From Xestospongia muta (lineage: Eukaryota; Porifera; Demospongiae; Haplosclerida; Petrosiidae): a DNA stretch of 64,000 nucleotides. The position numbers and the translations under genes are program-made. Positions 47,234 to 61,960 of the stretch are shown in pieces; the first letter of the stretch is position 1, and each line of letters begins with the position of its first letter. The stretch covers positions 436,501 to 500,500 of the forward strand of contig OY848920.1 in the NCBI GenBank assembly GCA_963693285.1, read 5' to 3'. A model generated the notes under the pieces. The model searched no databases. It was not told where the DNA came from and saw only the letters and a program-made list of their open reading frames with translations.

Positions 47234-47695
47234 CTTCTTGCCACCTGTTATTAACCACATCCCTTTCTTCTTAACCCTCTATGCATTACCCATTGTTACA
47301 CAGGCTAATATGTGTCCATTTCATGTCGGCATGTGTCCATTTAATGCATTCATTGTGTAGTTGTGATTCCATTTTTTGTAAGGACGGTTTTCAAATTTTT
47401 GTATGTTAATAGGAAAAAAATTGAAATTTTTTGCTGTATTACTGTTTGAGAAAACCCAAGGCTGGTATTAAAAATTTGTATCATTATTAAAAAAAATACT
47501 GTTTTATTAATTTTTAGTAATAATTTTAGTGATAGTAATTAGTACTAACATATTTTCTCTTATTGTCTAATAATGTCCATGTACTGAGCTATGGCATAAA
47601 CATGTACTGTACTACATATAATGCAGCATTAACGATGATTGATTATTTCCATGAATTGAAGGATTAAAGTTGCTGTGGACAGTGTCATGTGACAG
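47234..47695. other. Convergent AT-rich spacer
   Basis: Lies between the proline-rich gene end and the CDKL1 stop. Nothing recognisable beyond AT-rich sequence. Confidence 0.5.
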
Positions 47696-50861
<3,166 letters not shown>

Positions 50862-50981
50862 GACCACACCCACCCATATTTAATATGGCAACAAACTACT
50901 TCATAGTAAATTTTTGTTATGTTTCTTAAAATTTTGATGCCTTTCATTAATACACAAATTAAAGGAGTCATGATGACCAAA

Positions 50982-52005
50982 TTAACGGTATGACTTTTGG
51001 TAGCGAGCCCGAGCACCAGGACCACCAAACTTCTTAGGTTCTGACCTACGAGGATCAGCAACAAGTAAAGTGCGATCATAACGTGTTAACTGATCACGTA
51101 TTTCCTTCTTACTGGCTTCATCTACATCTGTAGTGAAAGAATAATAACAATCATTAAGTGAGTTATTTAATAATCCTTTTAACTCTCAATATAAATTCAT
51201 AATATTGATATAAATTTATACATCCATTTATACATGACTTATTCCATCCGTCCATTTCTTTATCAGTTATCCATCTATACATCTGTCCATTAATCCAACT
51301 ATTGATCCACAAGTCCATCTATCTATCCATTGATCAATCCATCCATCCAATACTTACATTTCTGATAATACGCAACTAATGCTTTACTGATAGCTTGTCT
51401 AATTGCTAATAAGAAAACAAATTTCATTACAACAGCTATAATTACAGGGACATCCTCTTACCATAAACCTGTGATACATGTCCTCCACCTCTTACTCTAA
51501 CACGTATGTCCACGCCCATAAATTTCTCTCGTCCAAGCAATAACAAAGGTTCCTCTAACTACAAGTGATACAAAGTGGCATTAAATAGAATTAGTTTGTA
51601 ACATTTGAGTAATAGGCATTAAATGGAATTCTTATACGTCAAATTGATACAGTTGGATTCAAGTTCAAGGTTTAAGTTATTGTTGCTAACTACCTAAAGA
51701 TAGTGGAATTAATGAAGCTCTTAATTAACTTAATATTCAAGGGGCAATAACTATGTACACTAACACTTAATAATACATCATTCTATACACAGACTAGATA
51801 GTTCATACCTTATAACGTAGTGTAGCTGGCTCCATTAAATGTAATGGTTTACCATTTACTTTCATAATACCATTGCCTTGCTTACAGTGAGCGACAGCTG
51901 TAGCTGTTTTCTAGCAATATTAATAATAAAAACAATTATAATTCTATTTATAGTGCTCACTTTACGGCCGAATACTTGAACTGATGGCCTCTGCTTTTTG
52001 TCCAT
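50982..52005 (-). CDS. RPS16: 40S ribosomal protein S16 (uS9)
   Basis: Five exons: 51961-52005 (ATG at 52005), 51809-51910, 51462-51558, 51358-51405, 50982-51127; 145 residues against 146 in human. The uS9 signature is nearly unchanged: [68 protein letters not shown] and the invariant tail [11 protein letters not shown]. The protein sits in the head of the small subunit with its C-terminal tail near the P-site tRNA. Only the extreme N-terminus (MDKKQRPS) differs. It is divergent from MRPL17, so a cytosolic and a mitochondrial ribosomal protein gene share one promoter. Confidence 0.98.
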
Positions 52006-52238
52006 CTTCTAGAATCTCCTTTCACACAGAAAGAACCACCATGTGCTCGATCACGTGAGATTAAGTATACGGACAATGACACGGAAATGTTTAGAAATTT
52101 TATACATAAAATCAATGGTCAAAAATTAATTAAAATGAGACATAGGTATACGGAAATGTTCTAAAATTTGTACAGAAATGTAATGGAAGAACAAAAACGT
52201 AAATTCCGTATACTTTTATCTCACGACCACATGAGAAA
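52006..52238. promoter_or_regulatory. Divergent promoter with inverted repeats, RPS16 / MRPL17
   Basis: Arms at 52041-52073 and 52205-52232 are inverted copies (ATGTG, TCG, TGAGAT, AAGTATACGGA in the same order). Inside, ACGGAAATGTT plus an A/T-rich block occurs twice as direct repeats (52081 and 52150). Confidence 0.65.
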
Positions 52239-52848
52239 ATGCGACATGGAGTAGCATTTAGAAAGTTGGGCAGGGACAGACTCCATAGAGCATCTCTATT
52301 AAAGAATTTAGCAACAGCTCTTATTAAACATGAAAGAATTGTGACCACATTAGCTAAAGGAAAGGAACTACGACGAGTTGGTGATAGAGTAAGTGCTGTA
52401 ATTAGCTTTTAATAGAGTTAATTAGGGGGTTTCCTTATAGATGATAACCCTGGGGAAGGACGGTAGTTCTAATGCTAAAAGAAAAGCATTGCGATGGATG
52501 AGAGTGAGTGAATATGTGTACATATACTATTGTGGGTGTGGCTTGATCTTTGCATTAATATTATGGGATAAAACCTTATTAATCAAAATTTTTCCTTATC
52601 TGTTAAAAATTGATGTAGCCATTAAAATTTTAATTCACTTTTCATAGGAACCTTTCTTAGTCTCAAAATTATTAGGTCCATTAAGAGATCGTTATACTGA
52701 TCGCAATGGGGGCTACACAAGATTATTACGTATCCCTAATCGTCAAGGAGACAATGCCCCTATGGCTGTCATAGAACTTGTTGATAATCCATTACCTCCG
52801 CTACGACCACAACGAGAACATGCAAGTGCTACTCGAAAAAAAGAATGA
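52239..52848 (+). CDS. MRPL17: Mitochondrial ribosomal protein L17 (bL17m)
   Basis: Three exons: 52239-52388, 52441-52503, 52648-52848; 137 residues, all introns in phase 0. The bL17 motif is seen from the first residue: [42 protein letters not shown], then the typical [15 protein letters not shown] and MAVIELVD. An upstream ATG at 52231 is out of frame; ATG 52239 gives the family start. The protein belongs to the mitochondrial large subunit near the exit tunnel. The N-terminus is basic but has no obvious cleavable targeting sequence, as is usual for L17. Confidence 0.95.
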
Positions 52849-53123
52849 TATCAACTAAATCTCTTATCATTAATTGATTGATATTATTAAGGGTATGTCC
52901 CTATAATTAGCTACATTAATTGATTAATTATTCAAAACATAAATTGGTATAGTGTAAAATAAATTAATAAAATATTATTTCTTATTATACTTGTTCAAAT
53001 AAGTACTTTTGAAATAATTCGGTTAGTATCTGTTCGGTTAGAGATGCTAGGTATTTTATAATATAAATAATATAGTAGCTTATTCTAGTCTCATGTTGAC
53101 AGTGTCTAGACATAGTGTAGTCT

Positions 53124-56100
53124 TTAGTAGTTAATAATAATAGTTGAGGAGATGACAAGGAAAACAACCAATACAGCAAGAACTATTAAAAAATAAAGAA
53201 AAATGAAAGACTAGAATTATATGGCTGACTGTGAGCATACAATGAGAAATATGCTGAAACATTACTATTAGAGCAGATGGCCTAATAGAGAGTTTTTACC
53301 TTTAGAAGTAAAACCTGTACTTTTGTTAATATTTGGTGGTGTTGTTCTATCAGTAGGATTACTAGATACTAGTGGTGTGCTAAAATTAGTTGTAGATATT
53401 GTACTAGCTATAGACGATGAACTGATCAATGGCGGCTTGATCAATGAGATTATAGATGATGAAGTAATAGAAGGTGTGATAGATGAGGAATAGATTGATG
53501 TTGATGTTGCCATGGCAATACTAGTTGATGAGGAATAGATTGATGTTGATGTTGCCATGGCAATACTAGTTGATGCTATTTTGGAAACCATGGAAACAAC
53601 TGATGATGAAGGAGGTGGTGGGATTGTGAAAGGACATTCTGTAAAGAGGATACACATGGATTAATTACTATAATAATAAATAAATAAAATATAAATAAAT
53701 TGTACTATACTAAATCTGGATGGTTGTATTAAGCAATCATTGTTATTGTTAGTAGAATACCAGCTGTACTGTTGTGTGGCTAGCTCCTTTTTCCCTGATA
53801 AGGAGGGAGGAGTTAAATAAGTTAACAGTTATCTAACCAAATTAACTTGTCTGTGGATATCCTTGGGGATAATGTGTACATGTACAGTTTGTAAGTAGTG
53901 TACATTAACAGTATGGGTTTTTATATACATTACATACATTAATAGTATACATTAGTAGTATGTGTGTTTTTTATATAGATATGTAGATAAACATATATTA
54001 CTTTTACTATAATATATATACAAGGGAGTGTATAGACTTTTCCTTATCATAACTTTCCCTAATACATAGACTGGTATATCCAATTGCCAATGACTATAAA
54101 AATTTTATAGAAATTGATATGTATTAAATTTTAACAGCTGTTTTTATAGTTCAATTGGTTGAGTCACAGAAACCTTAACAAAACAAGAAACCCACAGGCT
54201 ATGATGCTTGATAATTTCATATTTTACCTGTAAAGTTTAAAGTGCAGTTTTGTGCAATAAAATGATAAAATTTACTATTTCTGCCACCACTTTGTCCACA
54301 TCCTGTAACAATACAATAAGAGCCTGTTACATTGTCAAGGGTTAGAGATCCTTTAAAACCAGATTGTTCACCCCACTTTGCAATGATAATGTTTTGTAGC
54401 TACAAAATAGAAGAAGAAACAAGTCAAAAATTTGAATAAGAGGCAATAATTAATCCAACAAATACCGGAAATGATATTAGTAACAATATCATAAGTTGTA
54501 CTAATATTAGTATAATTTATATAAACAGTGTACAAATGTAAATGTTTGCGTGCAATTTTTAAAATAACTTTCCCTCGACTATAGATTGGTGTATGGAACA
54601 GCATTGCTGATTTGGAAATAATTCTTATCTGCTTTCCTTTTAATATAAGCTATGAAATAATCTAATTAATTGAGATATTTAAAATATTTCGTTAATCTAT
54701 ATTCCTTTAAAATGTAGCAAGTTCTTACAATATGGCAATATTACTTGTCCATCATCCAAATATCCATCCATCTCTATCCATCCATCCATCTCTCTATCCA
54801 TCCATCTCTCTATCCATCCATCCATCTTTCTATCCATCCATCCATCTCTCTATTCATCCATTCATCTCTCTATCCATCCATTCATCTCTCTATCCATCCA
54901 TTCATCTCTCTATCCATCCATCTCTCTATCCATCCATCCATCTCTCTATCCATCCATCCATCTCTCTATCCATCCATTCATCTCTCTATCCATCCATCCA
55001 TCTCTCTATCCATCCATTCATCTCTCTATCCATCCATCTCTCTATCCATCCATCCATCCATCTCTCTATCCATCCATCCATCTCTCTATCCATCCATCCA
55101 TCTCTCTATCTATCCATCTCTCTATCCATCCATCCATCTCTCTATCCATCCATCTGTCTTTCTGTCCATGCACACACCTGTCCAGTTGATCGTAAAGCTA
55201 TCAATCTATGATATTATTTACTATTAATACCTCATAATTCTGGCCACAAAAGCATTGGTATTCAACTTGAATATGCAAATATGTTGATCTTTCGATGTCC
55301 CAACTAAATGTTACTGTTCCATCATGTGCACAGGATATGTTAAGGACGATATCATTGTCCAATTCTAAAAGATACCTCAATAAATCTTAATTTTAAACAT
55401 TTTGTTGCCTCTTTCTCTCTCTTATTTGGCGTGTGTGAGTGTATCTCTCTCTTTGTGTGCTTAACATTACTTGTTTTCATTGTTTGTCTGTTAGAACAAG
55501 TAATTAACTCTGCTGCTGTTTTTTCAGTCAAATAAACAGTCATTAAAATCAAAATGGTTAGTAGCAACAAGAATCTGATTCTACAAAAAGAGTTAAATAA
55601 TAATAAATTATAATGTTAATAAAATGAACATTGAAGTATCTATTATTTGATGCATTAACACTTCAAATCGTAAGTTAGAGGATATTAACTGATAATATGT
55701 GGTGATCACATCATTTTAATATTTCGAAGTGTCTACAGGTCTGGTAGAAAAAAGCCATACTTTAATGTGAAATTAATACATTTAGGGTCTAGTGTTTAGG
55801 GTGTAGGGTCCAGGGTATAGTATTAATTTCACATTAAAGTATGGCTTTTTCTACCGGACCTGTAGGCACTGCCTTAATATTTGCCAATCATTTCAGTAGT
55901 AGAATGCAAAAGTTGATAACATGAATAAAAGAGATTAGCAAAACAATTTATTATTATTATAGCTTGTTGTATTTACATTGAAGTTGCATACTGAGAATAT
56001 GTTATCTGTTGGTACATGTACTGGATATTATTATAAATTATAATTAATAATGATGAGAAATAATTATGACAACTTGTATTAATGATTCTACTTGGAGTTA

Positions 56101-56271
56101 ACAAAAAGAGAACATTGTACATTAATAATAATAATCATACCTCAAGGTCATTTCTGTCCGAAACCAGCGGATAGACAGACTGCGAACAAAACTTGTACTT
56201 TGTCTAAGTGACTGGCGAGATGCATTGAGTACGAACCACGCCCATATTGTGATACGCCGTAGTTTATTCAT
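53124..56271 (-). CDS. Mucin-like single-pass membrane protein, not recognised
   Basis: Six exons: 56141-56271, 55471-55580, 55231-55364, 54228-54399, 53300-53638, 53124-53182; 314 residues from ATG 56271. A second ATG at 56151 gives 274 residues and puts a strong signal peptide at the N-terminus ([20 protein letters not shown]), which seems the more natural start. Next comes a Cys-containing globular region ([31 protein letters not shown]) with several N-glycosylation sequons, a stalk of about 100 residues made mostly of Ser, Thr, Ile and Pro, and a C-terminal membrane helix ([19 protein letters not shown]) ending at the stop. A surface type I protein with almost no cytoplasmic tail is inferred. 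The stalk contains a 45-bp in-frame duplication at 53482-53571. Confidence 0.7.
54758..55160 (-). repeat. ATCC / TCTC compound simple repeat, about 400 bp
   Basis: CCATCCATCTCTCTAT units in the intron before exon 54228-54399 of the mucin-like gene. Confidence 0.97.
55728..55873. repeat. Long hairpin with TTTAGGG-like loop
   Basis: Arms of about 50 bp (GTGTCTACAGGTCTGGTAG, CATACTTTAATGTGAAATTA and their complements) enclose a loop with GTTTAGGGTGTAGGGTCCAG (55792-55820). It lies in an intron of the mucin-like gene. It looks like a foldback element. Confidence 0.85.
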
Positions 56272-56906
56272 GGCGGATACCATTAGTTATATAACCATAA
56301 TATTGATGGGTATTCGTTGAATAATTAACATAATAATATTTAATAAATATTATTGTTATTATGTATCATTCTATTATCTTTTTTATTAAGTGCATATTTG
56401 TACATCGCCTTATTAATTAATTAAAGATAATAATACAATTTCCACATTCCTCTACATTAATTATCTTAATTAATTAAGTATATACTTCCACATATCCTAT
56501 ATTAATTAAATTTTAATCAAAAAGTGTCCCCGTTTAAATTACTTTTTTATTTTAATTGCAGCAGTAAGGACTTAGTAATTTCCCATGTTACGACATTAAT
56601 TATTTCAATTAAGGAGTAATTTACACGTGCCCCTAAATTAATAAGACATAATTATGTAACAATGTATAATTGTTAAGCAGTATACATAAGTGCCCTCAGC
56701 GAACACAATAATTTGACATGAAAAACAAAATAGAAATAATTTGTCTATTAATAAATTAATTTAATTAATTAACTTTAAAAGTAAGTGTAGCCTTCAGTGA
56801 ATAGCGAGATGTGTTGTTATGGCAACGATGATGTCATGAAGAATTGCAATCCATTCTGCTGCAATTTTAATTGATTAATGGTAGCCTACAAAAGATCACA
56901 TGACTG
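56272..56906. other. AT-rich spacer
   Basis: 5' flank of the mucin-like gene and 3' flank of the small gene. Many TTAATTAA-type stretches; nothing else recognised. Confidence 0.5.
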
Positions 56907-57731
56907 TCACATGACTACAACAACCCTTACATTGGTGTTATAATAATCTTGTGTTGACGGTATCTCAATTGCATCTAGAAAAGAAAACTCTCATGTAATA
57001 ATTATTATTATTGTACTCACAATCTGGTGTGGGGACTTCGTTGATTTCAACAGTTTCAACAGGTTCACCTGCTGTAAAATTATGTTCGTCTTCAGTCACT
57101 CTGTTATCAAGTGTAACCCACGTCCCTTGTGTTAGTTGGTTAGCAGGATCTCTTGGTACAAGACAGAAGTCCTAAAAACATCAGTGGTCATTGGAGTTTA
57201 TTACTTAAGAAATATAATAATTATATCCTATATCATAGTCAATAACCTTTAAGCCAAACCCAAAAATTATATGATGACATCACCTAAACCCTAAACCACA
57301 ACACTAACATTATTAACTCTAACTCTATGACACATAGTGATGTCATCATCAGAGTACAAGTTACATCATAATACAAGTTACACCAAAAGGACCCCAAAAA
57401 TTTAACATGCAAAATTTTTTCGTGATCATCCACAAAATTTAAAATGTATCAGGTACATGGTATATAACAGATCATATGTATTGATGTACTTTGCTGTGCT
57501 GTCTCTCCCACCAGTTTCCCAGCTCCGCCCTACACACCATTTGACGACGATGGATTTCTAACAAGGGTGATTTATTATGTGACATACTTGGTGCCGTTAA
57601 CATACCTTCAAGAACTGCCGGTGGTACTAACTTGACTGCTGCCATAAATTCTAGTTTCTATAATAACAAAAATTAATTACTATTTATAATTAAAGAATAA
57701 ATCTTACTTGTCTCTCGTTGTTTTCCTCCAT
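56907..57731 (-). CDS. Small acidic protein, not recognised
   Basis: Four exons with closing phases: 57708-57731 (ATG at 57731, MEENNERQ), 57490-57657, 57021-57171, 56907-56974; 136 residues. The central exon reads KLEFMAAVKLVPPAVLEGM and then a Trp-containing helix-like stretch CRAELGNWWERQ; the C-terminal half is acidic with EVPTP and ends VVVVM. There is no signal peptide or membrane segment. I do not recognise a family. The consistent splice phases, start codon and a divergent promoter shared with the dioxygenase gene (121 bp apart) argue that it is real. Confidence 0.7.
57271..57349. mobile_element. Short inverted-repeat element, second copy
   Basis: Starts ATGATGACATCACCTAAACC and ends ATAGTGATGTCATCAT, in an intron of the small gene; inverted relative to 49350-49421, with which it shares the middle part (TTATTAACTCTA / TAGAGTTAATAA). 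Confidence 0.65.
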
Positions 57732-57852
57732 TATAAAAGAGGTGTGGCTCAAGCTGTGTTGCGTATCTACGTATACTCTTCCGCACAGTAATTAACCTAT
57801 CCCGTAATTTTCTGGTTATTTCCGTTATATTGCCGACGCTTTCTCTGAAGAC
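57732..57852. promoter_or_regulatory. Divergent promoter, small gene / dioxygenase
   Basis: 121 bp between start codons, CpG-containing (ACGTATACTCTTCCGC). It includes CGTATACT, the core of the motif seen in two other divergent promoters. Confidence 0.5.
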
Positions 57853-59620
57853 ATGGAAGTTGAACTTTCTGACGCCGAAGAAGGACGATCTTTGCCGCTG
57901 ATAATAAAACCAAAAGACGGACAAAATTCAGCAGAATTTCTGCAAAATTGGGTCAAAGAAAATGCGTCATTGCTGAGAGAGAAAATGCTGCAACATGGTA
58001 TGGTATAAGGGGGAGTGGCTATATGTAACATTCTCTCTCTTTTTCTCCCCTCTAGGTGCCATTCTTTTTCGAGGTTTTAAAGTTCATCAAGGTATTGAGT
58101 TCCAGCAAATAGTGCAAGAGTTTGAACCTCATTTGAGCAACGAATATAGAGGGTCATCCCCTCGGAAATTGATACCAGGAACACAGGTACATACACATAC
58201 ATGCAGATATACAACCATCTAATATATATATATGAAATATCTATACATTATATATGCACATGTAATTAATTCATCATGAATATTATTAATATTATTGTTA
58301 CATTTATTTTATACATATACTTGTGCAGTTTGTGTTCTCAGCTAGTGAGCTTCCACCTCACGTACCGATTCCTCAACATTTAGAGATGTCATTTCTACCA
58401 GCTCCACCTCGGAGTATTTTCTTCTGTTGTTTGGAGCCTCCTACATCTGTGGGAGGTGAGACTACACTGTGTGATTTTAAGAAAGTTTATGATGAAATGG
58501 ATCCTCTAATTAGACAGGAATTTGAAGACAAAGGAGTAAGATACGTACTAGATTAGACTACAACTTTGTCTTAGACTCTTTCCAATAACTACTTATTCTA
58601 TTATTTTAATAGCCACGATCCTCAGGCTCATTTCTTCAGACTTGTGTACACTTTATTTGTAGACTCATTCCTATATTTTTATAATTCCAGGTGACCTGTA
58701 TTCGTAACTACATTGGTAAAAAGACCCTCTTAACAGATCCAACAATGCTCAAAGGATGGCAAGATGTATTTGATACTGATGATAAGGAGATTGTAGAACA
58801 GGAGTGTCGAAAAACTGAAGTGGAATACCAATGGAAAAAGAATAATGGACTCCGACTTATGACAACTGAGGCTGCTATTGAAGAACATCCTGATACTGGA
58901 GATAAGATCTGGTTTAATCATACCAGTGTAAGTAATGGGTTAATAAATATCTATGAATATAATGTAATGATCTATGGATCCATCCAATTTTATTTAATAA
59001 CTGACTTCAACAGTATTACTTATACTACTACTTTTTCTTTCTTTTTCTTAGACTTTTCATTGGTCAATGATACCTGATGAATATTATCGTATCTATAAAC
59101 GAACAGGGTGGATACGATATTACCTCTTGTCATGGGCAGCATGGTTAGCTAAATTTCTACTGCTCTACTTTCTTGGACCAATGAACGTCGGGTTTCATAC
59201 TAAATTTGGAGATGGGAGTGAGATACCAGAGAGATATCAGAGCCACTTACGAGATATTTTGTGGAGGAATATGGTCTTTAATCGCTGGGAATTAGGGGAC
59301 CTGGTAATGATTGATAACTTTCGTATATCTCACGGACGTCAGGTAATCAGAATTATCTGTTTAATTCATCCATCTTTTCATTTATCCATTCTCTCTTTTC
59401 ATTGATCTATATTCTATCCCTTTATCCATTGATCTATATCTATCCATCCATTCAACTGATCATTATCATTTCATTTATCCATATCCGTGATTCATCTATT
59501 TTTGTCTTTTAGCCATTTAGAGGTAAAAGAAAAGTGGTTGTTGCTTGGTCACATCCTACACCAAAACCAAGTGTTCAAAAGAGAAAATCAACACAAACTA
59601 AAACTATTAATGTCCAATAA
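57853..59620 (+). CDS. TauD/TfdA-like Fe(II)/2-oxoglutarate dioxygenase
   Basis: Six exons: 57853-57997, 58056-58186, 58329-58535, 58691-58927, 59052-59342, 59513-59620; 372 residues. The fold is recognised from GAILFRGFKV, the proximal metal pair His109 and Glu111 (PIPQHLEMSF), GGETTLCDF, WFNHTSTFHW, and the distal His334 with following basic residues (DNFRISHGRQPFRGKRK). The facial triad is thus H-x-E...H, as in clavaminate-synthase-like members, where most TauD proteins have H-x-D. Substrate unknown; this group acts on small carboxylic or amino acids. Residues about 263-282 form a very hydrophobic segment (YYLLSWAAWLAKFLLLYFLG) within the core, unusual for a soluble enzyme. A second partial copy begins at 63766. 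Confidence 0.88.
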
Positions 59621-60717
59621 ATAAATATGTACTGTGCTATTATATCATGTATTGCAGTAATAGTTAGAGGATTCGTCTAGTATAATTACCTGAATCATGG
59701 AATTATGAAATTATATCTTTTCCCAGACCCACCTAGTTAGTCTATCAGAGCGGATCAATACTTATTCTTATCTAAGAAACAGATCACATAGGAGGCTGAA
59801 GGGGGGGGCTGGAAGGGCTAGAGCCCCCCAATATTTACAAAGAGGGGGCTCAGCCCCCCCAAAGTTTTATTGCTTGCTACTTACCCCACAAAAAGAATCT
59901 AAGTTAATCTTATTGGTGTTAATGAAACTGTCAAAAGTTTTGACATAATATTTGGAGGCCACAATGACGGAAAAATGGCTTAACAATTGTCTGGTCCTTC
60001 ATGTATACAAATGCATAACCAATGAGTGTGATCTTGTTGAAATAGCTAAGGAATTTGTTATGGTAAATGATGAGTGAAGGAAATACTTTGGTACATTTTA
60101 AATTAATGTTGGTAATACTGATTGTGATTATATCAAACATAGTTTCTGCATTATGGGTACGTTCATGTCTGCATATTCATCACATAGTTATGGTGTGAGC
60201 CCCCCCAAAATATAAGTGCCTCATCCGCCTATGGATCATGTTGTCTCTAGATGCCTGTTGCTCAATTAGATACTGGTATATCATAACATGGCTTCTTCCC
60301 TCACATGTCTGCATGGGAGGTAACAAGAAGCGACGAAAGATGTGAATGTTTCTATAGAAATATTGCTACAGGAATTGGTAAATTATATATTCATAACAAC
60401 TTTGATCTATCAATGGGTGGAGTAAAATAATTCAAAAGCAAAATTCTACTATCATAGTCATTGTCAACTGTAATAGTCATTCCTTTATTTTTCTTGACAT
60501 TATCTTAATACAACTCGAGCAAATCCATGCAGCAGTTGGCCATTACTACTGGACTAAAATAAAATTATATAACTTTATGATAACAGGGTTAAATATTATT
60601 GATGGTGCTATTGCTAGACTGAAGGCGCGAACACGTTACACGAACATATACTTCCAGTGGAAGTGGAGACGTGATATCATTATATTCAGTGGAGAGTGGA
60701 AATTGAAGTAATCTCAA
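59621..60717. other. Spacer with one inverted-repeat element
   Basis: Apart from the element at 59787-60233, nothing is recognised; the last 100 bases are the 5' flank of the small Death-domain gene. Confidence 0.5.
59787..60233. mobile_element. CATAGGCGG inverted-repeat element, complete copy, 5-bp target duplication
   Basis: Begins CATAGGAGGCTGAAGGGGGG and ends CATCCGCCTATG, with G-runs inside the left end and C-runs inside the right. It is flanked on both sides by GATCA. No coding sequence; the interior is AT-rich. Non-autonomous DNA transposon. Confidence 0.85.
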
Positions 60718-61439
60718 ATGGCCACACAACAGCAAAGTCAAGCAACAAAGAAAAAAGATATGGCAAGTGGTAAGAACTGGAAAACAGCACCTTATGATGT
60801 ATTTTAAAAGTTTAGAGTTAAATTAACTCTCCATAACCCAACCTAGACTAGTAATCTACTTTCTTAACTAGTAATTAGTTAATATAATATCATAGATTTG
60901 ATTAAAATAACTTATAATGAAATTGTTGCAATATTAAATTTGATATTTTAATTGAAGACAACACTCATAAATTTCATTGAATAGCTATGAGAAAATATAA
61001 TTGCAATAAAATTTATAGTATATGTATTATTATAATAATTATTGTTATTATTATCATTTTAGGTAGATTGGATAAGATCATTCACACAAAACTTGTTGAC
61101 CCCGATGATGTACATTTACAGCTGGTCCCTGTCTGTGCTAAGTGGCACCAATTTGGGAGTGCTTTTAAAGTACCCTTCAATTTTTTAGAGGAATTAGAAG
61201 AAAGCAATGATTCAAACAAGAAGCGACTGAGGAAAGTTATTAATGAATGGTATAAAAAAGACTCTGAAGATAATATTCGTAACTGGGATACAGTTCTAAA
61301 AATCGTGAAAGGCCCTTTGATTGACAATTTGAAACATGCCAATGAAATACTTGAGTGGCTAGGTGAAGAGGAGCAACTTACTAGGTACGAGAAACAACCA
61401 GATAACTATCAATATGATGCTCCACCAGATCCTAAGTAA
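60718..61439 (+). CDS. Small single Death-domain protein
   Basis: Two exons: 60718-60769 (ATG at 60718, MATQQQSQATKKKD) and 61063-61439; 142 residues. The second exon shows the Death-domain pattern: HLQLVPVCAKWHQFGSAF, a Leu-rich helix, KKRLRKVINEWYKK and NWDTVLKIVKGPLID, ending NEILEWLG, then a short charged tail. With no other domain it resembles an adaptor or decoy of Death-domain signalling. The acceptor of exon 2 is preceded by an ATT-rich tract. It is unlike the two death-fold genes at the left edge in sequence. Confidence 0.75.
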
Positions 61440-61960
61440 CATTGTCAAACTCTGAACACTTGAATTCCTTGCTGGATACATAAATAACGAACATTCCTCT
61501 TTAATTAGCTAGTTAGGACCTTTTATTGTTATTTTGATACATGAAATAGTATTTTCTACATGATACATTATTTTTGTTTTGCAATAGAGCAGGTCTGGTT
61601 TATTTAGTCCAAACACTTCCTGTAGAGACTTCTAACTGATATTGTTAACATGTATAAAAGTACTTCCCTGTTGCTCTTTGCTTGAAATACAAAGTTGTAG
61701 TGAAGTGGTGTGATGTGACATGTAGCTATAACCATTACTGTACAAACCTACTACTCAATGTCCATAATGAATTTATTTGAACAAATTTTTATAAACAAAC
61801 CACAAGGCCACCCAAGTCTGAACAACTCTTTGATGTCAGATAAATGATTCATGTATACGAGTATTTTATACATGTAAATATACATGTGGGATAATTAGTG
61901 GGTGTGTCTAACAGAATAAAACAAAGCTATGAATATATAATTACCTGAGTCATCCTCAGG
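61440..61960. other. Spacer, no feature seen
   Basis: AT-rich sequence between the Death-domain gene and the KH-domain gene. Confidence 0.4.

Noticed and set aside
53510..53570. GTTGCCATGGCAAT, near-perfect RFX sites, twice
   Set aside because: They are inside coding sequence (reading IAMATS) and doubled by the 45-bp duplication; no promoter is nearby.
59931..60140. Minus-strand frame of 69 codons
   Set aside because: Lies inside the non-autonomous element at 59787-60233; no similarity to a transposase is seen.
61082..61342. Minus-strand frame of 86 codons
   Set aside because: Antisense of the Death-domain exon 61063-61439.
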